Notes under the pieces: generated by a model
What the model was told of the DNA's origin: nothing
The model's database searches: none
What the model saw: the letters and a program-made list of their open reading frames with translations, nothing else
Part shown: positions 43,129 through 51,012 of the stretch, in pieces
Numbering within the stretch: position 1 is the first letter of the stretch
Layout of the letters: every line of letters starts with the position of its first letter
Program-made: the position numbers and the translations under genes
Assembly: GCA_020634235.1 (NCBI GenBank)
Contig: JACKCB010000001.1
Location: 372,001 to 436,000 of the forward strand
Reading direction: 5' to 3'
Source: Ardenticatenaceae bacterium
GTDB taxonomy: Bacteria > Chloroflexota > Anaerolineae > Promineifilales > Promineifilaceae
DNA: 64,000 nucleotides

Positions 43129-44421
43129 ATGGCACGCATAACGAAGTGGTTTGGATTTTCACTACTGGTAGTCGCGCTGTTGGGTCTAAGCGCGTTTTTG
43201 GGTGGTCTACCCGGCCGGGAAACAACCGCCGCCGTCCCCGATCCTGTCAACTCCCTCCAAGACAGCGAATACATCATCCTGGCCTGGAATGACCTGGGCA
43301 TGCACTGCTACAACGCCGACTTCGCCGACCTGGCCGTCTTGCCCCCCTTCAACACCTTGTGGGCACAAGTGCTGCACGTTGCCGACCCACCAGAGGTTAT
43401 CACCAACGGCATCACCGTCTCCTACCATTTCCCCGACAACACCTACTCCGTCGGCAAAACCAACTTCTGGGACTATGAAGATGCCCTCTTTGGCGTCAAC
43501 CTGCCACCCAACGTCGGTCTGGCCGGCAAAGGGCTGTCTGGCGAGATGGACCTGGATGGCGACCATTTCATCGCCGAAGGCATTCCCCTCACCGAGTACC
43601 GCGACAGCAACCTGGTCGACCCTTACCCCTATCAACTGGCCACCATCACCGTCTACGACACCGCCAGCGGGACCGAGCTGGCCAGCCTGCCCGTAGTCGC
43701 CCCCGTCTCCAGCGAGATGCACTGCGACAACTGCCACTACGACCACGGCGTTCCCGGCATCGCCACCGGCAAGGTAGAGACAAACATCCTCCTGCTGCAC
43801 GACCGGGAACATGAAGACGATTATCCGCCTGGCCACGACATCCCCCTCATGGACCGCCGGCCAATTCTGTGCGCCGAGTGCCACCCCTCCAACGCGCTGG
43901 GCGCGCCCGGCCTGCCCGAGATGCCCAGCCTGTCCAAAGCAATGCACGACGCGCATGAGGATGAGGTCAGCAATGATCTGGATGGCTGTTACAACTGCCA
44001 TCCCGGCCCCGAAACCCAATGCCTGCGCGACACGATGTACCAGCAGGGGATGGAGTGCATTGACTGTCACGGCACCATGGAAGATGTGGCCAACAACCCC
44101 GATCCCTGGCTGAATGAGCCGCGCTGCGACACCGACGACTGCCACGGCAGTGCCTACGCGCAAGACCAGGCACTCTACCGTATGTCCAGCGAACACGGCG
44201 GCGTCTACTGCGCCGCCTGCCACGACAGCCCGCACGCCATTGCCCCCAGCCTTGAGCCAAACGATGGCCTGAAGTTCATCGCCTTGCAAGGGCACACAGG
44301 CACCCTGAGCAACTGCACCACCTGCCATGCCACACCGCCCACCGGCGAAGGGCCGCATGGCATCATCATCCCCGGCGATCTGAACCCGGTTCTGTATCTG
44401 CCTGTGGTCATCCGGAGTTGA
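43129..44421 (+). CDS. Secreted multihaem c-type cytochrome
   Basis: 430 residues. An N-terminal hydrophobic segment (about residues 8-25) acts as a signal or anchor. Six CxxCH haem sites are seen: CDNCH, CAECH, CYNCH, CIDCH, CAACH and CTTCH. One further CDTDDCH has four residues between the cysteines and might bind a seventh haem. Residues 40-190 are haem-free and beta-rich. The chain ends in LYLPVVIRS, like many exported Chloroflexota proteins. It is probably an extracytoplasmic electron-transfer protein, oxidoreductase or terminal-reductase partner. The upstream CRP/FNR-like site suggests redox control. Confidence 0.9.
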   Translation: MARITKWFGFSLLVVALLGLSAFLGGLPGRETTAAVPDPVNSLQDSEYIILAWNDLGMHCYNADFADLAVLPPFNTLWAQVLHVADPPEVITNGITVSYHFPDNTYSVGKTNFWDYEDALFGVNLPPNVGLAGKGLSGEMDLDGDHFIAEGIPLTEYRDSNLVDPYPYQLATITVYDTASGTELASLPVVAPVSSEMHCDNCHYDHGVPGIATGKVETNILLLHDREHEDDYPPGHDIPLMDRRPILCAECHPSNALGAPGLPEMPSLSKAMHDAHEDEVSNDLDGCYNCHPGPETQCLRDTMYQQGMECIDCHGTMEDVANNPDPWLNEPRCDTDDCHGSAYAQDQALYRMSSEHGGVYCAACHDSPHAIAPSLEPNDGLKFIALQGHTGTLSNCTTCHATPPTGEGPHGIIIPGDLNPVLYLPVVIRS

Positions 44422-44424
44422 ACT

Positions 44425-44832
44425 ATGAGCACCATGTCACCCACAAACGCATCTGATAATGGCCCTGCTGAACTGCGACTAATGGCCCGGATTGTGGCCT
44501 TCCTGGCCCTGCTCACCGGCCTGCTCTATTTGCGGGCGATGCTCAGCGAAGGCTGGCTGGTGATCACCCTGGACCCGTTTGGCCCGGTGGGGGTCATCAT
44601 GGTCGGGCTGCTCGTCGTGGCCATCCTGGGCCTGCTCGCCGCCTGGCGCTGGGAAGCCCCTGGCGGGCTTATTGCCATGCTCAGCGCGGCTCTCCTGGGG
44701 CTGCTGGTCTTTGCCACCACCGAATCCTACCCCTGGCTGCAAGCGTTTGTCTACAGCTCACCGTTTCTGCTCACCGGCCTGCTGTTTCTGCTGTGCTGGT
44801 GGCGGAATCGCCGCGCGCAATCAGGAACGTAG
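44425..44832 (+). CDS. Small four-helix membrane protein
   Basis: 135 residues with four membrane helices after a polar start (about residues 22-42, 50-70, 78-98 and 104-125) and a short basic tail. No cofactor-binding residue pattern is obvious. It begins 3 bp after the cytochrome stop, so it is co-expressed and could anchor the cytochrome or handle quinone; this is inference from position only. Confidence 0.72.
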   Translation: MSTMSPTNASDNGPAELRLMARIVAFLALLTGLLYLRAMLSEGWLVITLDPFGPVGVIMVGLLVVAILGLLAAWRWEAPGGLIAMLSAALLGLLVFATTESYPWLQAFVYSSPFLLTGLLFLLCWWRNRRAQSGT

Positions 44833-44939
44833 TGTCAGTCTGGCTACCAGCCGCTTTCATCTGACTTTTTTGGCCGCTATCAGCCCCCGGCCGGGGTCAA
44901 TCCCCTGGCCTTTGCACCCGCACATAAGAGAGGAATCTA

Positions 44940-45524
44940 ATGGACGTCAACCTGAATGAAACCTGGACCGATACGCTGGAAGACATCCGCAAATGGGTCC
45001 ACCGCGAAACTCCCTGGGATATCAGCTTTGAACAGAGCAGCATCAGCAACTGCGATGTCGAAATTGTGGCCACCATCAAGCCAACCGGGCTGGGACTGCT
45101 GTGGCCAGGTGGTCCGCGCCATGCTCACCTATTCATCTGCAGTGGCCCGGTAACCACCACCGCGCGTGACCGGCTGCTGCAAGCATACAGGGCACTGCCG
45201 GAACCAAAGTACGTCATCGCCCTCGGTACGCGCGCCGTTTCCTCCGCCAGCTACCACGTTTGCCCCGATGTCGTCGTGCACATCGATGAGGTTCTGCCGG
45301 TTGAGGTATACGTGTTGGGCTTCCCACCCCGGCCGGGGGCCCTCATCGACGGCGTCTCCGAACTGCTGCGCGAGCTGAAGCACCTGCGGCTGACCGACAC
45401 CCACAAGACCGAGTACGACAACTTGCCCGCCGAGGTCCTACGCCGCACCCTGTCCACCGGCCAGGTCCCCACCCACGAAGAAATGATGCGCGACCGCACC
45501 CTGGCCGATCGCCCGCCGCACTAA
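44940..45524 (+). CDS. NuoB/hydrogenase-small-subunit-like protein lacking most cluster ligands
   Basis: 194 residues that follow complex I subunit NuoB closely in outline: SNCDVEIVA, GLLWPGGPRHAHLFICSGPVT, RALPEPKYVIALGTRAVSS, and LPVEVYVLGFPPRPGALIDG. In true NuoB the fourth-cluster N2 ligands lie at these places. Only C38 remains. The next ligand position reads GTRA instead of GxCA, and GCPPRP is GFPPRP. It therefore probably binds no N2-type cluster. No other nuo or ech gene is near. GAGG lies before the ATG. It may be a structural relic, a regulator or a partner of a membrane complex. Confidence 0.82.
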   Translation: MDVNLNETWTDTLEDIRKWVHRETPWDISFEQSSISNCDVEIVATIKPTGLGLLWPGGPRHAHLFICSGPVTTTARDRLLQAYRALPEPKYVIALGTRAVSSASYHVCPDVVVHIDEVLPVEVYVLGFPPRPGALIDGVSELLRELKHLRLTDTHKTEYDNLPAEVLRRTLSTGQVPTHEEMMRDRTLADRPPH

Positions 45525-45550
45525 CCCTTTGCCCCTCCGGCCGGGCACGG

Positions 45551-45556
45551 TACAAT
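45551..45556 (+). promoter_or_regulatory. -10 element directly before murJ
   Basis: TACAAT ends 8 nt before the ATG at 45565. As with lipB, the amidase and the RNA methyltransferase gene, the message would be almost leaderless. Confidence 0.45.
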
Positions 45557-45564
45557 CCCCGCCC

Positions 45565-47088
45565 ATGAACCGTGCCCGGCATTTGCTGCGATCCTCCCTC
45601 ATCGTCATCCTCCTCTTTGGCCTGGACAAGCTCGTCGGGCTGGCGCGCGCCCTCCTGGTTAGCCGCGTCTTCGGGACAAATCCCGAATTCGACGCCTTCA
45701 CCGCCGCCAACCAACTACCGGAAGTCTTCGTTACCCTCATCGCCGGTGGCGCCCTGGCCGCCGCCTTCATCCCCGTTTACTCAGCCTCGCTCAGCAGCCC
45801 GGCCGGGAAGCAAGCCGCGCGCCTGGCCAACACCATCCTGACCCTGGTGCTGCTGGTGTTGGGCAGCATCTCTGCCCTGGGAGCCGTCTTCGCGCCCTGG
45901 CTCACCCGCACCCTCCTTGTGCCCGATTTTTCGCCGGCGCTGCAGCAGCTCACCAGCGAACTGATGCGCATCATCCTGCTGCAAACCACCCTGTTTGGCA
46001 TCAGCGGCGTACTCAGCAGCATCCTCAACGCCCGGCAGCATTTCGTGCTGCCCGCCCTGGCCCCGCTGGCCCTGCAAATCGGCTACTTCGTCGGGCTGTT
46101 CCTCTTCGTGCCAGCGTTAGGCATTCATGGGCTGGCCTGGGGCACCGTCGTTGGCGGCCTGCTGCACATTCTCATTCAACTACCGGCCCTGCGCCGCTTC
46201 CAATTCCGCTACCGGCCGGTACTGGGGCTGGAGCTGGCCAGTGTGCGCGAGGTCGTCCGGCTGATGGGGCCGCGCATCGCCACCCTGGGCGCGGTGCAAG
46301 TTGCCGACCTGTTCATCATCCGCCTGACCTCAGGCCTCTCGCCGGGCAGCACCTCGGGCTACTTCTACGGCTACTACTTGCAGCAGTTACCGGAGACGCT
46401 GTTTGGCACAGCCATTGCCATCGTGGTCTTCCCCACCCTATCCGAACTGTACAATGGCGGCCGGCTGGCAGAAATGAAGCAAACGGCCATGAACGCCCTA
46501 CGCATCGTCTGGTGGCTGACCATCCCGGCCGGGGCGGGGCTTGTGCTGCTAGGCCAGCCCGCCATCACCTTCCTGCTGGAGCGCGGCGAATTCGACGCCA
46601 ACTCCACCCGCCTGGTCTACAGCGTGCTCGTTTTCTTCAGCCTGCGCGTGGTCAGCGAGGCCAGCCTGGAGATATTGGCCCGTCTATTCTATGCCCAGCA
46701 CAACACCCGCACGCCCATGATTGCCGCCCTGGGCTGGCTGGTCATCACCGTGAGTCTCTCCTATCTGCTGGTGGGGCCACTGGGCGTCGGCGGGCTGGCC
46801 CTGGCCAGCAGCATCGCCTTCACGGCCCAGTCGCTGCTCCTCTTCTGGCTAAACCAGAAGCGGCTGGGCAGCCTGGATGAACGGACCCTGGCCCTGAGCC
46901 TGGGGCGCGCACTGCTGGCCACGGCCGGTATGAGCCTGGTTATCCTGGCCCTGGGCCGGGTAATTGCCAACCAGCTCATCTTCCTGGTCGTCGCCGGCGG
47001 CGGGGGTGTAGTCACCTACGTGCTGCTCAGCTACCTGCTGGGCGGGCAGGAAATCCCCCAACTGCGGCAGCTATTGCGGCGCTCCTGA
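45565..47088 (+). CDS. murJ: Lipid II flippase MurJ
   Basis: 507-residue MOP-superfamily membrane protein with about 14 helices. Family hallmarks are DKLVGLARALLVSRVFGTNPEFDAF near the N-terminus and ANQLPEVFVTLIAGGALAAAFIPVY just after. It moves the peptidoglycan precursor lipid II across the membrane. With the amidase, L,D-transpeptidase and LCP genes it shows that this organism builds a murein wall. Start at the ATG at 45565; a longer frame from 45529 lacks support. A palindromic hairpin follows the stop. Confidence 0.93.
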   Translation: MNRARHLLRSSLIVILLFGLDKLVGLARALLVSRVFGTNPEFDAFTAANQLPEVFVTLIAGGALAAAFIPVYSASLSSPAGKQAARLANTILTLVLLVLGSISALGAVFAPWLTRTLLVPDFSPALQQLTSELMRIILLQTTLFGISGVLSSILNARQHFVLPALAPLALQIGYFVGLFLFVPALGIHGLAWGTVVGGLLHILIQLPALRRFQFRYRPVLGLELASVREVVRLMGPRIATLGAVQVADLFIIRLTSGLSPGSTSGYFYGYYLQQLPETLFGTAIAIVVFPTLSELYNGGRLAEMKQTAMNALRIVWWLTIPAGAGLVLLGQPAITFLLERGEFDANSTRLVYSVLVFFSLRVVSEASLEILARLFYAQHNTRTPMIAALGWLVITVSLSYLLVGPLGVGGLALASSIAFTAQSLLLFWLNQKRLGSLDERTLALSLGRALLATAGMSLVILALGRVIANQLIFLVVAGGGGVVTYVLLSYLLGGQEIPQLRQLLRRS

Positions 47089-47089
47089 G

Positions 47090-47107
47090 GATCCCCGGCC
47101 GGGGATC
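47090..47107. terminator. 18-bp palindrome after murJ
   Basis: GATCCCCGGCCGGGGATC begins 2 bp after the stop. It contains the dispersed 10-mer. As a hairpin it may end murJ transcription; no T-tract follows. Confidence 0.5.
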
Positions 47108-47151
47108 ACCCCCCTCCCTCAGCCAGTCACACAACCCACCGACATATTTCT

Positions 47152-47233
47152 GAACCATTGTTCGGTTTTGGGAATTCAGCCTTGACACCGCCGAACAAGT
47201 GTGCTAAACTCCCCTCTCGTAGCACAAATGTTC
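47152..47233 (+). promoter_or_regulatory. recA promoter with three LexA-like boxes
   Basis: TTGACA (47182-47187), 17-nt spacer and TAAACT (47205-47210) form a strong promoter. Around it lie GAACCATTGTTC (47152-47163, perfect), GAACAAGTGTGC (47193-47204, within the spacer) and GCACAAATGTTC (47222-47233, after the start). All fit GAAC-N4-GTTC with at most one change, a Gram-positive-type SOS box. Confidence 0.78.
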
Positions 47234-47278
47234 ACACGCGTGCACAACCCATGATCAGCAGCAAAAGGAGACATGCGA

Positions 47279-48337
47279 ATGGCAAGCAGCAACGGCCGCG
47301 TGGCCACCCTGGAACAAACCCTCACCTCTCTCAACAAACGCTTCGGCGACGGCACCATCATGCGGCTGGGCGAAGCACAGCATCTCAACGTGGAGTCCAT
47401 CCCCACCGGCAGCCTCTCCCTGGATATTGCCCTCGGTGTCGGCGGTGTGCCTCGCGGCCGGGTCATCGAAATCTACGGGCCGGAATCCTCCGGCAAGACC
47501 ACCCTGTGCCAGCACATCATTGCCGAAGCGCAAGCGCGGGGCGGCATCTGCGCCTTCATCGACATGGAACATGCCCTGGACCCTAGCTATGCTGACAAGT
47601 GCGGCGTGGATGTAGACAACCTCTACGTGTCCCAGCCCGACACAGGCGAACAGGCGCTGGAAATTGCCGACGCCCTCATTCGCTCCGGCACAATGGACGT
47701 GGTCGTCATTGACTCAGTGGCCGCCCTGGTGCCCCGCGCCGAAATCGAGGGCGAGATGGGCGACGCCCACGTGGGCCTTCAGGCCCGGCTTATGTCGCAG
47801 GCCCTGCGCAAGATGTCTGGCTTCATCAAGCAGACCAACACGGTGGTCATCTTCACCAACCAACTGCGCAGCAAAATCGGCGTCATGTTTGGCAACCCGG
47901 AAACCACCAGCGGCGGCAACGCGCTGAAGTTTTACGCCTCGGTCCGGCTGGATATCCGCCGCATCCAGGCCATCAAGGTCGGTGGCGATGTGGTGGGCAA
48001 TCGCACGCGCGTCAAGGTCAAGAAGAACAAGGTTGCCCCCCCCTTCACCGAATGTGAATTCGACATCATGTACAACGAAGGTATCTCCAAGACCGGGGAT
48101 GTTATTGACCTGGGCGTGGAATTTGGCGTGCTGGACAAGCGCGGCGCCTATTTCCGCTACGGGGAAACCTTGCTGGGCCAGGGGCGAGAAAATGCCAAGG
48201 TGTTTCTGGCCGAAAACCCGTCGCTCATGCTGGAAATTGAGGATCTTCTGCGACAGGAAGCGAACCTCCTCGGCCCCATCAAGGTCCGCAGCAGTGGCGG
48301 CGATGACGCAGAGGGGTTTGAAGCAGACCTGGATTAG
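47279..48337 (+). CDS. recA: Recombinase RecA
   Basis: 352 residues. DNA strand exchange and co-protease for LexA. Walker A is GPESSGKTT, the adjacent start reads RFGDGTIMRLGE and PTGSLSLDIALGVGGVPRGR. L1 and L2 DNA loops are visible (PRAEIEGEMGDAHVGLQARLMSQALRK and GVMFGNPETTSGGNALKFY). AAGGAG is 8 nt before the ATG at 47279; a second ATG at 47273 would be only 2 nt away and is less likely. The gene contains no full copy of the dispersed palindrome. Confidence 0.98.
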   Translation: MASSNGRVATLEQTLTSLNKRFGDGTIMRLGEAQHLNVESIPTGSLSLDIALGVGGVPRGRVIEIYGPESSGKTTLCQHIIAEAQARGGICAFIDMEHALDPSYADKCGVDVDNLYVSQPDTGEQALEIADALIRSGTMDVVVIDSVAALVPRAEIEGEMGDAHVGLQARLMSQALRKMSGFIKQTNTVVIFTNQLRSKIGVMFGNPETTSGGNALKFYASVRLDIRRIQAIKVGGDVVGNRTRVKVKKNKVAPPFTECEFDIMYNEGISKTGDVIDLGVEFGVLDKRGAYFRYGETLLGQGRENAKVFLAENPSLMLEIEDLLRQEANLLGPIKVRSSGGDDAEGFEADLD

Positions 48338-48393
48338 GATTGGGCCGGGGGGACATCTTCACCGCCCAGCACCATCAATCACCATCACGGCGT

Positions 48394-48415
48394 GGTGACC
48401 CCGGCCGGGGTCACC
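48394..48415. terminator. 22-bp perfect palindrome after recA
   Basis: GGTGACC-CCGGCCGG-GGTCACC, 56 bp after the recA stop, with the dispersed motif at its core. Probably a terminator hairpin; C-rich rather than T-rich sequence follows. Confidence 0.55.
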
Positions 48416-48477
48416 GCGCCCCCCCATTAATCAACGGCCACAGCCTCCCGCGAATTATTGCGGCAGCACTGTTTGTA

Positions 48478-48505
48478 TTGACAGGCAATATCCCGCTGTT
48501 ATAAT
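48478..48505 (+). promoter_or_regulatory. Promoter of the S1-domain gene
   Basis: TTGACA (48478-48483), 16-nt spacer and TATAAT (48500-48505). A leader of about 100 nt follows and can form a long-range pair GTATTCTGC (48523-48531) with GCAGAATAC (48580-48588). Confidence 0.85.
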
Positions 48506-48613
48506 ACCGGCTGGTCAAGTTGGTATTCTGCCCCCCAAAGGACATCTTAAACAACTTAGCGTTGGTACCTGCAAGCTGCGCAGAATACGCAATCCTGTTT
48601 TGGAGAGTGCAGC

Positions 48614-49402
48614 ATGAGTGAAGAATTGACAGAGGCAGGTGCGGCCGAAACCGAACAAGCCGAAGCCGCCACCCCTTCCAGCCTTAGCGACCTGAAGCGC
48701 AAAACCGTCCTTCAGGGCAAGGTAACCCGCCTCGAACTGTATGGCGCGTTCATCGACGTTGGTCTGGGCACCGATGCGCTGGTCCACATTTCCCAGCTCG
48801 GTAAAGACCATGTCAACCGCGTCGCCGATGTGCTGAACATTGGCGACGAGGTGACAGTCTGGGTTGACAAAGTGGATCCAGAACGTGGCCAGGTGATGGT
48901 CACAATGATCGAGCCACTGGCCGTCGAGTGGAGCGACCTGAAAGAAGGCAACGCCTACACCGGCACGGTCACCCGCCTGGAAAACTTCGGTGCTTTCATC
49001 AATATCGGCGCGGAACGTGAAGGGCTGGTACACATCAGCGAACTGAGCCACGATTACGTGAAGCATCCTTCCGAGGTGCTCACAGTGGGCGATGAGGTTC
49101 AGGTGCAAGTGCTGGGCTTCAGCCGGCGCAAACGGCGCATCGACCTGAGCATCAAGGCATTGCTGGCCAAACCGGAAGCGCAAGTAGCCGAGACCCACGT
49201 CGTGGAATATGATGATGAGCCGGAAGACGACGAAGGCGAAATGGAAGACATGCCCACCGCCATGGAAATCGCCCTGCGCCGGGCAATGGGTGACTCCTAC
49301 AAATCCGGCGGGCGAGATCGCGATAAGCGCCGCAAGCAGAAGTACAAAGCACAGCAAGACGACATTATCAACCGCACCCTCCGCGCTGGCGAAGAAAACT
49401 AA
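48614..49402 (+). CDS. S1 RNA-binding domain protein (two S1 domains)
   Basis: 262 residues. An acidic N-terminus (about 30 residues) is followed by two S1 domains at about 33-105 and 115-185, each with the GKVTRLELYGAFIDVGLG / GTVTRLENFGAFINIGA pattern and LVHISQL / LVHISEL. A charged tail ends in a Lys/Arg-rich segment. In Chloroflexota such proteins probably replace or help ribosomal protein S1 in translation initiation, which fits the many weak ribosome sites here; that role is inference. GGAGAG precedes the ATG. Confidence 0.9.
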   Translation: MSEELTEAGAAETEQAEAATPSSLSDLKRKTVLQGKVTRLELYGAFIDVGLGTDALVHISQLGKDHVNRVADVLNIGDEVTVWVDKVDPERGQVMVTMIEPLAVEWSDLKEGNAYTGTVTRLENFGAFINIGAEREGLVHISELSHDYVKHPSEVLTVGDEVQVQVLGFSRRKRRIDLSIKALLAKPEAQVAETHVVEYDDEPEDDEGEMEDMPTAMEIALRRAMGDSYKSGGRDRDKRRKQKYKAQQDDIINRTLRAGEEN

Positions 49403-49522
49403 CCCGGTTCCTGTTGCTCAGAGTGGGGATTTGGGGCCGATGCCAGGTTGGCTGCTGGCCGCGAGAGGTGCCACAGCGCACACGATCTTCGCCAACAGCT
49501 GCCTGTCCCTAGTCAATCAATG

Positions 49523-49553
49523 AAAGACCCGCCGACATGGCGGGTCTTTTTTG
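49523..49553 (+). terminator. Rho-independent terminator after the S1 gene
   Basis: AAAGACCCGCC (49523-49533), 5-nt loop, GGCGGGTCTTT (49539-49549) and a run of T. The best classical terminator in the window. Confidence 0.92.
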
Positions 49554-49608
49554 CTTTCCATTGGTGTTACCGGCTTTGCCCCACCCGGCCGGGTCCTTGC
49601 GATCCGCT

Positions 49609-50874
49609 CTAGAAAACCTCTGCCGGCCAATCCAACATCATCGCTTCCAGGTGCGTCCCGGCCGGGACCTGCCGTACCCCTTCCGGCACAATTAGCAGCG
49701 CATTGGCCCGCACCAGCGACGTCATGATGTGCGACCCCTGGCCACCGGTGGTAACCGCCTGATACCCCCCACCTGCCGCAGGCGACACAATCGCCCGAAT
49801 ATAGCTTTCCCGCCCATCCGATTCAATAGCCTCTTGCAGCACAACCACCACCTGCGGCCGGTCCAGCCGGGTATGGCCGGCCATCTTGAGCATCGCCGGC
49901 CGGGCAAAACGCTCAAACGAAACCATGGCCGACACCGGGTTGCCCGGCAGCCCCAGGTAGGGCACACCCTGGTAGCGACCAAAGGCCAAAGGCTTGCCTG
50001 GCCGCATCCGCACCCGCCAGAAGCCCACATTGCCAGCCTGTTCCAGCACGCGCTTCACCACATCGTAGGCCCCAACCGACACCCCGGCCGAGCTGACAAA
50101 AAGGTCCACACCGGCGTCCAGCCCGGCCTGCAAGCGGGCGCGCACATCCGCTTCCGTGTCACCGGCAATGCCCAGGTTCACCGGCCGGGCACCCAGGGCC
50201 AACACCTGGGCGGTCTGGGCGTAGCTGTTGCTGTTACGAATCTTGCCCGGCCGGAGTGCCTCATCCACCCCAATCAACTCATCCCCGGTGGCCAGAATGC
50301 CCACGCGCGGCCGGCAAACAACCGGCACCTGGCCAATGCCCAGCGAAGCCAGCACGCCAATCTCCTGCGGCCGCAGCCGGTGCCCGGCCGGGAGCACAAC
50401 CGCCCCCGCCGCAATATCCTCCCCCGGATGGCGCACATAATCCCCCGCCTGGACGGCGCGGTAAACCTGCACCCGCTCCGGCAAAGAGCGGTCCTCGGAG
50501 CGCCAGGCCTCGCTGGTGTCCTCCACCGGAATGACAGCGTCTGCCCCGGCCGGGAGCGGCGCGCCAGTCATGATCCGGGCCGCGGTCCCTGGTGTTACCA
50601 CACTCTCTGGCCAACTCCCGGCGGCAATGTCAGCCACAACACGCAGTTCCACCGGGCTGCCCGCCCCGGCCGGGGCCACATCCGCCGCCCGCACCGCGTA
50701 ACCGTCCATAGCCGAATTAGCAAAGGGCGGCAGGCTGTCCTGTGCCACCACCGCCTCAGCCAGGACCATGCCCAGGGCGTCGAGGATGGGAACAGTCCCG
50801 GCCGGGAGAACCGGCACCCCATCCAGCACCAATCGCAGCGCCTCCGCCACCGTAAGATATTCCCGTTCAGCCAC
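49609..50874 (-). CDS. moeA: Molybdopterin molybdenumtransferase
   Basis: 421 residues. Inserts molybdate into adenylated molybdopterin to make active Moco. Motifs: PPFANSAMDGYAVRA, IMTGAPLPAGADAVIPVED, GILATGDELIGV, SSAGVSVGAYD and GLPGNPVSAMVSF, all in family order. I start at GTG 50874 (VAEREYLTVAEAL), which has GGAGGT 4 nt upstream; the longer frame from 50904 would contain that ribosome site. moaA lies upstream on the same strand with a gap of about 100 bp. Confidence 0.95.
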   Translation of the reverse strand: MAEREYLTVAEALRLVLDGVPVLPAGTVPILDALGMVLAEAVVAQDSLPPFANSAMDGYAVRAADVAPAGAGSPVELRVVADIAAGSWPESVVTPGTAARIMTGAPLPAGADAVIPVEDTSEAWRSEDRSLPERVQVYRAVQAGDYVRHPGEDIAAGAVVLPAGHRLRPQEIGVLASLGIGQVPVVCRPRVGILATGDELIGVDEALRPGKIRNSNSYAQTAQVLALGARPVNLGIAGDTEADVRARLQAGLDAGVDLFVSSAGVSVGAYDVVKRVLEQAGNVGFWRVRMRPGKPLAFGRYQGVPYLGLPGNPVSAMVSFERFARPAMLKMAGHTRLDRPQVVVVLQEAIESDGRESYIRAIVSPAAGGGYQAVTTGGQGSHIMTSLVRANALLIVPEGVRQVPAGTHLEAMMLDWPAEVF

Positions 50875-51012
50875 AATTACCTCCACAGGATCGTCTGGCC
50901 CCATTATACCTGTTCGTCACGCTTCGCGGAACGGTATCGCCCCCCCGCCACTCAAGACGCCGGCCACGGCAGCAGTCCGGCCAATCACGCCAAATAGCAC
51001 CCGGCCGGGACC

